DNA from: Dastarcus helophoroides
Lineage: Eukaryota > Arthropoda > Insecta > Coleoptera > Bothrideridae
DNA: 64,000 bases
Reading direction: 5' to 3'
NCBI GenBank assembly: GCA_028583605.1
Contig: CM053326.1
Span: 30,921,431-30,985,430 of the forward strand
A model generated the notes under the pieces. The model was not told the DNA's origin. It saw only the letters and a program-made list of their open reading frames with translations, and ran no database searches. Positions 56,700 to 64,000 of this stretch are shown one piece after another. Numbering within the stretch: position 1 is the stretch's first letter; each line of letters begins with the position of its first letter. The position numbers and the translations under genes were made by a program.

Positions 56700-58025
56700 C
56701 TTTGAATTTTGAGAAAAAAACGTAAGAGTATTAACATACTTCGCATTTAACAAAAAATCTAATTCAAATGGAAAATTTCCAGAAAAAGTCGAAATTTTGA
56801 GATTAAAGATAAAACTTAAAAAAAAAGATAAATAACTTTATAGTAAAACTTTTTTTCGAAATGCGGAATAATCAAATGCATTTCGACATTGCAAATTCAG
56901 ACAGCAACAATAATTCCCAAAATTGCCCAAAATAAAAAACCTAGGAATTAAAGCTGTTGCCAGTTAGAAAAAGAGTTGGACGCTAAGAGGAAACTTAAAC
57001 TTAAAAAAAATCTAATCTTCCAGAATTTAGATAGAATATCCAAATTCTAAATGTTGGGGTGTAAACTTTAAATTTGAGATAAAAATTAAAATTATGAATT
57101 TAATCGAAATCTAAAAAAAATTTAAAAAAAATTCTCTAGCTGACTTCAAACTATGTCTTTAAATAGAGCACTTTCTAGAGGCATTTTTCATACACAAGTG
57201 CAAGTTATAAAAGGCAGTTCAAAGATAAATTTTAAAAAAGAATATATTTCGAGTAATTTTATCATCTTACCCATACATTTGTTTTTATTTAGAAATTAAA
57301 TTAAGATAAATAGGCAACGTCGTTGTTAAATTACTTTGTCAGAATGTTAGAAGAGTTAGACTCTAGAAATGTTTTTAGTATATTTTTTTATATTTTAGGA
57401 TACTTGTGTACAATAATAATATTAATAGTAAATTAGTATTGGTGGTAGTTTTCTTATCTCTAACCTATACGCAAAAAAAAGATCCTGGTTACGGGCTTCA
57501 TTCGAATATTTCAGTTGAGAATCGGATGCATTCAAAATCTTGCTGGAATCGAATACATCTCGCAAGTTGTATTAAAATAGCCTAACAATCAGCATAATTT
57601 GGGACAGATTATGCTATGAAAATTAAGGAAATACTAAACAAGGAAAATAATGAAAACAAAACGAAACCATATAACTTGAAATTCATCGATGGATTGTGAA
57701 TTTATTTGTTTACTTTGTTTCTAGAAACAGCAAAAGTGGCAAGGATAAATCCTTTTGATAAAAGCTAACAAAATTTTAGTATTTTATATTTATACAATAC
57801 TAAATAGTACCTGTACACTTATACAATACTGAATTTAACATAATTTCTTAACTGTCTTTTGGCATAAATATTAGAATTAGAATATTTGTAAAAAAAACTT
57901 AATAAACATCATAATATTTATAAGGAGTTTCTAGATCAGTTTTACATAAGAACCATCTGAAAATGTTATGTATGTATATTACAACAATGTGCCTTTATTT
58001 TAAATTGCAAGATCTGCAGGAGATA
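56700..58025. other. Intergenic AT-rich DNA
   Basis: Degenerate repeat to about 57,170, then plain AT-rich DNA. At about 57,480-57,497 a fragment GATCCTGGTTACGGGC matches the right end of the hAT MITE at 39,689-39,831. No gene recognised. Confidence 0.45.
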
Positions 58026-58140
58026 TGAACACGTTCACTACGGATAAAAAAATAGTTTTAATTTATACATGCGACATCTCTGCGAACCCGTGAGCGTTCA
58101 TTACACTAATGCGTACATCCCCCCAAGACCATGTACTTAA

Positions 58141-60090
58141 GAGTGTGGAACAGCCAAATGGAATAAATTCTATTGAATTTATTCCATTTATTCCATTTTT
58201 AACTAAGATATTTCTTAGTTATTGTATATATTTATCAAAAATCTTGCGACAGGTCAATTTAAGATTTTTAAGATGACATTCTCCATCGCAAAAATTTCAT
58301 CCCTGGATGCAACCTCCTTCGAGTTACCGTTTCAACCCATAAATTTTTATTTGAAACGTCTTTTCATTCTCAATTCAAAAATGTCATGGTTGCTACATGT
58401 ATTTAAATAATAAACAATAAAAAAATAATTTATCAACTAGATGAAATTTTCTACAATAATAACTAATAGAGGCTCGTCCAGTTCGTCCTCGATGATCATA
58501 AAGGGACCAAAAACAATTTCGATATCCTTTTTTGATTTTGTAAAAAAGGAAACGTAAAAACTTATCAACCTTAACATAGTCAATTGTACTTTTTGTCGAA
58601 AACATCTCAGTAACTTTCTAAAACTGTGAGAGAACAGTGGTCAGTATCCTGCTTCAGTTATCAGTTTTGAAAATTTAATATGAGTCATTTAACAGAAATG
58701 CATAAAATAATAATTTTATAAATGGTCAGTTATGGAGATAGAGCAAGATCACAGGCTCTATTTCAAGAAAAATTTCCTGTTTTACCGCCTATATTAGTAA
58801 AATCGAGAAGCATTTTCACGAACATGGACTTGTACGAAAGCTAAAAAAAGAACCCTCCAATGCATTAACCAATGATATCAAATTGGAAATAATGAATGAG
58901 TTTCAAGAAAATCCACATTCTTCAAGTCCACAAGTAACTGCAGCACTGAACGTTAGTCATTCCTTAATTATTGGTGTACTAAAAAAAAAAAAAATGCATC
59001 GTTATAAACTGACGCCATATCAAGAGCTCAGTAAAGATGATTTTGTTAAAAGAACTCATTTTTGGGATCAAATGATGCAAAGATTATATAAAAATGTCAT
59101 CCAAATGGAAAACATATTGTTTTCTGACAAGTCCACTTTTACTCTTCACGGTCATGTAAATCGTCAAAACTGTCGCTATTGGGCTAGTGAAAATCCTCAC
59201 TGGATAAGAGAATGGCATACACAGAACCCTGAAAAAGTTAACGTTTGGGCAGAGATTATTGGGGATCATGTCACTGGTCCATTTTTCATTGATGGAAATT
59301 TAAATGGAGATAATTATTTAGCATTGCTCCAAAACAACATTGTACCAGCTTTGGTTAACTTATATCCAGCTTAAGAAAATCCACACGTTCCAGCTAATGT
59401 AATATGGTTCCATCAAGATGGAGCACCACCACACTACCAAGTCAGTGTCCGGCAATGTCTCGATTTTACATTTGCAAATCGGTGGATAGGGAGACGAGGT
59501 ACGGTAGGGTGGCCACCAGGATCACCGGACCTAACGCCTCTGGACTTTTTTTATAGAATTATGTGAAAAGTACAGTGTATAAAACCAAACCCCGCGACGT
59601 AGCTGACTTACGTGCAAGAATAACGCGAGCGATTGCGTCGGTGACATCAGAGATGTTGAATAATGTCAGAAGACACTTTTATTCACGCTTAGAATGCTGC
59701 CAAGATGTTGGAGGTGCCTATTTTGAACATCTGCTACATTAAGTATAGTTTGTTTTTTATTTTATTAAATGAAAATATTAGATTTATATTTGGTTGTTGA
59801 AAATTGTAATTAATTTTTTTACTGTTAATTTTTGAAATAAATATAGCAATCATGATATTTTTGAATAGAGAATGAAAAGACCTTTCAAATGAGGTATAAC
59901 AAGGTCCTACTTTTTGGTTTAAAAATTTAGGGGTTGCAACTGTCACTCGAAGATGATTGCATCTAGGGATACCATTTTTACGGTGGAGGATGTTATTTTA
60001 TAATCTAAAATTGACCTGTCTCGAGATTTTTCATAAATTTGTAGAATAACTTATATACGAAATTTATTCCATTTGGCTGTTCCACACTGT
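58141..60090 (+). mobile_element. mariner/Tc1-superfamily transposon, about 1.95 kb
   Basis: Terminal inverted repeats of about 27 bp: left AGTGTGGAACAGCCAAATGG (from 58142), right ending CCATTTGGCTGTTCCACACT (to 60089). Subterminal stretches (GACAGGTCAATTTAAGATTT and AAATTGACCTGTC) are also inverted. TA borders the right end. It holds a nearly full transposase and is nested in a piggyBac-like element. Confidence 0.88.
58735..59742 (+). pseudogene. mariner/Tc1-type transposase, nearly full-length, disabled
   Basis: N-terminal frames read YGDRARSQALFQEKFP and KIEKHFHEHGLVRKLKKEP. From 58883 one frame runs MEIMNEFQENPHSSSPQVTA (helix-turn-helix), FSDKSTFTLHGHVNRQNCRY (first Asp) and KVNVWAEIIGDHVTGPFFI, to a TAA at 59372. 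The rest follows in frame: WFHQDGAPPHYQVSVRQCLD (second Asp), WPPGSPDLTPLDFF, then a frameshift near 59,555 and the C-terminus to LECCQDVGGAYFEHLLH. This matches a transposase type abundant in insects. One stop and a shift or two suggest a fairly recent death. Confidence 0.85.
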
Positions 60091-60264
60091 ATACATTAAG
60101 CTAAGCTGTGTTATCTAACTCAATAAAAGAAATAATTATTACCTGAAATAGATTAGAGGAACTATTGCTAATTTTACCATCGCACACTACTAAAACTATA
60201 TATTGTGACTAAAAATAGGACACACATGTGCCGCCGGGGATACGTGCCACAGTGAACGTGTTAA

Positions 60265-60733
60265 TAAAAGTTTGTGGTACAAGAAATCTCGTCATTTTAA
60301 TGACGAATTGAAGACTTTTAAATTTAATTGTACACAACGGCTATAACTTAAGAAATTGGGATTATATTTACAGTGCTACCTGTCATTATAAAGAACAATT
60401 GAGCAAATGAAATTATATAATTTCTAAATTCTAAACCTTAATTATTTACACAATGTTTTTAAATACATAATCTAATTATTACTTACAATTATCGTACAAG
60501 TATTATTTTCAAAAATATAGATTATCACTAAAAATATAAACATTTTCACAAATCTTTCGCTGATTAGTTTTTTTTTTGAAAGTTACCTTTCAATTTTACA
60601 CGGAGATTTTATTTTCAATTATGAGACATTTAAATTAAATGCATGACCATCTTAACGTTACACGCAATTATTCATAAATGGAAGCTTTGACGAATATTGC
60701 TATCGAAATACTAGATTTCTTTTTTCCCGTAGT
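60265..60733. other. Intergenic AT-rich DNA
   Basis: No recognised feature. Confidence 0.4.
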
Positions 60734-60979
60734 ATTGAAATACAAATCTTGTCCCCTGAAACCAAGAAAGATTAAAAAACACAACAAAGGTTGCTCTAAC
60801 GCGTTTCGACAGTCAAGCTATCATCTTCAGAGAGATACTAACACCTAATCCAGAGAGATACAGATATAGATTGTGAGTATCTCTCTGAAGATGATAGCTT
60901 GGCTATCGAAACGCGTCAGAGCAACCGTTGTTATTCTTTTTAATCTTCTTGGTTTCAGGGGACAAGATTTGTTTTTCAA
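60734..60979. repeat. Foldback MITE family F1, copy F
   Basis: The most complete copy: TTGAAATACAAATCTTGTCC on the left, near-complement on the right to 60979. Both arms have GCGTTTCGA...AGCTATC and the inner GATAGC/GCTATC hairpin (one base changed on the left). The inner loop contains AGAGAGATAC repeats. The right flank is shared with copy D. Confidence 0.9.
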
Positions 60980-61025
60980 TTTTTGAAGATAACCGAGGAC
61001 CAGCCCGTTTCACCAAAGTTCCGTA

Positions 61026-61865
61026 ATATTATTTGCTGATTACCTTTTATAAAAAATTAAAAGCCTTTTTCTTCGGTCATAAAAGTCATCAAGCTTTTGT
61101 CGTAACAATAAAACACTAGGCCTTATTATTCAGTCTCATCAACGTTAAAAAATGCAAATAGATGCGTTTTTGCATCTTAAATTAAGCTGCAATAAATAAT
61201 CAGGAAAGAAAAAAATTAGAGCCTTTCGATCATCATTTCGATACTAAATGCGAAATCTTGAGAATATTTTAAATTTTCTCCAAAACTTCTGGCATTAATA
61301 CTGGTAACTCAACAAATAACGAAAAAATGTTAAAAATTTTTTTTCTGCCTTAGCTTGATATTTCGACTTTCAAAATTTCGTAATCGACAGCCAAAGCAAT
61401 TCAAACACAATATTTCGGACTATAAACTCGAAATTTAGAGGATATTTTTCTGGAAATGTTCGATGTTTAATAAGGAATTTCGACTTAAAACTAAAAAAAC
61501 TTCGAAACATATTTTGAACGCATTTTATTAACTTCGAATATCATTTTCGAGACTTTTTTGGAAAATTTCTAAAGCATAATAATGTCTATTGCAAATAAGA
61601 AATTTCATTTATTATTAATTTTGTTATAATTTTGTTTATTTATATTATTATTTTAGAAATATTTTACCTCAAAATTATGACTTTACATCGATAGCTTAAT
61701 AAATAATTTCTAATTTTTTGGAAAATCGAAAGTTTTTTTTCTACGCAATGTTTATATTGCAATTTTAAATCAAAATTTTAATTGTAACATCAAAATTTGT
61801 AGTTCAAATATTAATTTTTTATTTGTGGTTGAAATTTAGCAAATTTTGAGATTCGTTTCTTGTTT
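61026..61865. other. Intergenic DNA, degenerate repeat from about 61,240
   Basis: AT-rich, T- and A-rich repeat words; no gene recognised. Confidence 0.45.
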
Positions 61866-61870
61866 TTTAA

Positions 61871-61910
61871 CTTCACTCCACTTGGAAGGAGTAACCTTAT
61901 TATGCTTTTG
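61871..61910 (-). mobile_element. Non-LTR 3' tail fragment (family of 2160-3222)
   Basis: CTCCACTTGGAAGGAGTAACCTTATTATGCTTTT resembles 2165-2196 (CCACTCGCAAAGGGTAACCC...ATTATGCTTT), in the same orientation. Only about 35 bases, about 75% alike. Confidence 0.5.
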
Positions 61911-61924
61911 ATCATTTAGTCAAC

Positions 61925-62460
61925 TAATACAGGAAAGGTTGGCCGATCCTCAACCTAAATTATTCTAGGCTAGGGTGCTTTTCTCATTGCAATAGTGGTG
62001 CTAACCCAAGACCAACCCTTCCACTGGCTAGATTAACAGTACTTAACGAAGAAATTCATCACCAGCACAAAGTCCAATGGACATCAGTAACAACATGCCG
62101 ACAGAAGTGCCTGTGCAGAGAAAGGGCAAAACTATGCCCAAAACTTTCAACAGATAACCTCAGGAAACTTGTAAGGATTTGGAAAGCTCTCTGTCAAACA
62201 CTTCAGAGATTGGAAATAATAAACGACCCGAGCTGTCGGGGGTGTTTAGAAGAAAATGAGAGCATCGAGCACGTGTGTATCACTGCCCGGCACTAGCATC
62301 AATCAGAATATCCACGGCGGGGAACAGTGAGTAACCAATTTGAGGCGCATCCAAGGGACGTTCTGCAGTTTCTCAAAAAGGTTGGGTAGTTTAATGAACG
62401 CCTGAATCACGAGGATAGTACAATGGACATGGAAAGCGTGAGCTAATTACTGGCCTAAAT
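61925..62460 (+). mobile_element. Non-LTR retrotransposon 3' end (RNase H-side C-terminus)
   Basis: On plus, 62,080-62,300 reads KLSTDNLRKLVRIWKALCQT, then DPSCRGCLEENESIEHV. The CxxC...H pattern and, after a shift, ALASIRIS and QFLKKVG follow the typical end of I/Jockey/R1-type ORF2 proteins. Stops interrupt it. The 3' UTR includes GATAGTACAATGGAC. This is a different family from that at 2160-3222. Confidence 0.65.
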
Positions 62461-63300
62461 TTTTTTAGGAAACCATCCCAAATCCATAACCTAGTGGTGC
62501 CAACCACATTGCCACTAACTATGACTTTAATTGCTACAGTTAAAACTCGAGAAATATTCGAAAAAATTCCGCTAGGCCACGATCAAGTTTCAGTTAAAAA
62601 ATGTCAAATACCTTTGAGGTTTTCTATATTGACCTAAAATTAAATTATGGTCTATCGACCATGTAAGGTCTCTCAATTAAAAATAAACATCCCGTGTATT
62701 AGTAGTTGAGGAGCGAGTCAAGCATTTCTCTCAAATAAAGCTTTATCATATTGCACATTTTTAGCTAAAATTGACTAAAATGAAACAAAATAGGTAATCA
62801 TATGGCAGTGTAAAGGCAAAATTTTGGACCACATGTCTAATTTTCTGTGAAATAATCAACATAGTGCTCTCTTTTCCATTTTTATGTGTACATATACATC
62901 TTCTAACTAAACCTACAAGTTACCGAGTTACCGTGACTTTAGAAAGTAAATATATTGAGAAAACTAGAAAATTTCAAAGACCTTCATCCTAGTAAACAAA
63001 AATTGAAGGCCTTTATGGCTTCTAATATTAAAACGTAGACGAATATTTTGTTAACGAATTTGTACACTTAAGTTTTTGCATAGGTTTCGCTTGATTATCT
63101 ATAGATGTTGTTAGTTGTTAGTGTTATATAACATTTAAACGTTTAAATAGTCTCTCATAAGATAAAATTGTATTGAACCTTCTCTATTCAAGCTGCCTCC
63201 GTGATAATGTATATTTTTCGCCCAAGCTCTACACTCTATGCTCAGCACCATATTTGCTAGAAAAATCAAAATAATTATTCTATTTTTTTTTTACCCAGGA
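62461..63300. other. Intergenic or intronic AT-rich DNA
   Basis: No recognised feature. If the exon at 63,310-63,493 is real, this is the intron downstream of it on minus. Confidence 0.4.
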
Positions 63301-63309
63301 CCAACTTAC

Positions 63310-63493
63310 GTTTAGGATGAACAATTTGCACAGCCACCAAAGGGCTCAAATAATTCTGAACGTTCGTATATGGATAATAATAAGAAGGTAAGCCTCTAGA
63401 AGGATAATACCTGAAACCTTCTATGTTTTCCCTATCAACTGAATGTTCCCCTTGGCAACTAACCCAGATTTGGGTTTTATTGCGTGTTGGTAA
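63310..63493 (-). CDS. Probable internal coding exon of an unidentified minus-strand gene
   Basis: On minus an acceptor (GGTTCTATTGCAG|TTACC at 63494/63493) and a consensus donor (CTAAAC|GTAAGT at 63310/63309) bracket 184 bp with one open frame: LPTRNKTQIWVSCQGEHSVD, RENIEGFRYYPSRGLPSYYY, PYTNVQNYLSPLVAVQIVHP. The composition (Tyr/Pro/Ser, one NKT glycosylation sequon) is that of a real, perhaps extracellular, protein and unlike the repeat-derived ORFs nearby. I do not recognise the family. The remaining exons would lie beyond 64,000 or in 51-63 kb. Confidence 0.5.
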
Positions 63494-63639
63494 CTGCAAT
63501 AGAACCTTATTAGTAAAACAAAAAGTACAAAAGCACCACACATATCGAAGTTGTATCAAGCGGAAGGAAGCGATATGTCACGAAGTTCCGTACAAAGATT
63601 ACACCAAGAATTAGGGTGACCAGACGTACTATTTTTAAA

Positions 63640-64000
63640 AGAACGGTGCTCTATAACAGAAATCTGCACTCTTCCCTTTTTTTTTCTCCAAAAATGACAA
63701 AATGTTCTCTTTTTTTCAAAAATTGTAGAACAAACTCCAAATTTTTTGAATTCATTCCACTTAAACTACCAGTTTTTCGAAATAGTGGCTTTCTTCTGAA
63801 TAAACCTATAATTTTTTATTTTTTCTGTCTAAAATTTCTTCTTAAAAGCCGAAAGCAAGTTTTTTTGAACCACAGATTTTGCTTGAAGCTTAAAATTTCA
63901 AAATAAGTCGATATTTCAAGGTTACAGCCAAACATTCGAGAAAATATGAGTATTTCAAAGGTAAACTCGAATTTCTGAAAATTTCTACATTAACTTCAAA
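63640..64000. repeat. Degenerate AT-rich repeat at window end
   Basis: Repeat words such as AAAATTTCTTCTTAAAAG and AAAATTTCAAAATAAGTCGA. The ORF at 63616-63906 is Phe/Lys/Leu-rich read-through. Confidence 0.5.

Larger units (their letters stand above)
58026..60264. mobile_element. piggyBac-like MITE split by a mariner-type insertion
   Basis: The left end ACACGTTCACTACGG (58029) and right end CAGTGAACGTG|TTAA (60250-60264) are inverted repeats; the right side keeps the TTAA target typical of piggyBac, the left shows TGAA. The inside consists of about 100 bp on the left and 160 bp on the right of the nested mariner element at 58,141-60,090. Without that insertion it would be a short non-autonomous element. 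Confidence 0.6.

Overview
The window is a piece of an AT-rich, repeat-laden animal nuclear genome, almost certainly an insect. The protein genes match insect/metazoan families, are split by GT-AG introns of about 50 bp to 10 kb, and sit among hAT, Tc1/mariner, pogo/Tigger, Harbinger-type, piggyBac-like, Jockey-type and Ty3/gypsy elements. A beetle is plausible, but I cannot fix the order from sequence alone.

Layout. 1-5.5 kb: degenerate AT-rich repeat containing a 5'-truncated non-LTR retrotransposon. 5.6-7.3 kb (minus): Rab30, a small Golgi-associated GTPase, four coding exons, 203 aa. 9.6-34.3 kb (plus): Pcf11, the pre-mRNA cleavage and termination factor, 11 coding exons. Its 4.5 kb intron 1 and 10.2 kb intron 4 are packed with transposons, and intron 4 also holds minus-strand ORFs that may be exons of a nested gene. 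35.0-37.3 kb: decayed Tigger element. 38.5-39.5 kb (plus): a short-chain dehydrogenase of the retinol dehydrogenase 11-14 type, 302 aa. 41.9-44.6 kb: Harbinger-type element with long inverted repeats. 46.2-51.3 kb (minus): a secreted serpin, about 525 aa, with an unusual insertion before its reactive loop. 52-64 kb: transposon graveyard with a gypsy integrase fragment caught in a recent 430 bp tandem duplication, a mariner nested in a piggyBac-like element, a non-LTR tail, and one probable coding exon of an unidentified minus-strand gene at 63.3-63.5 kb.

Four host genes are well supported and are functionally unrelated: vesicle traffic, transcription termination, oxidoreduction and protease inhibition. 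Pcf11 and the serpin need seven single-base +1 corrections to read through. All seven are insertions, which points to sequencing or assembly error rather than gene decay.

The most distinctive non-genic features are: (i) a degenerate repeat built from short AAATTTCGA/TCGAAATTT words that covers much of the non-coding DNA and changes strand between blocks; (ii) a 1,997 bp hAT-like element (8 bp target duplication) whose whole interior is this repeat; (iii) a foldback family with six copies here, each arm carrying its own small hairpin; (iv) several other hairpin and MITE families with clear target-site duplications.
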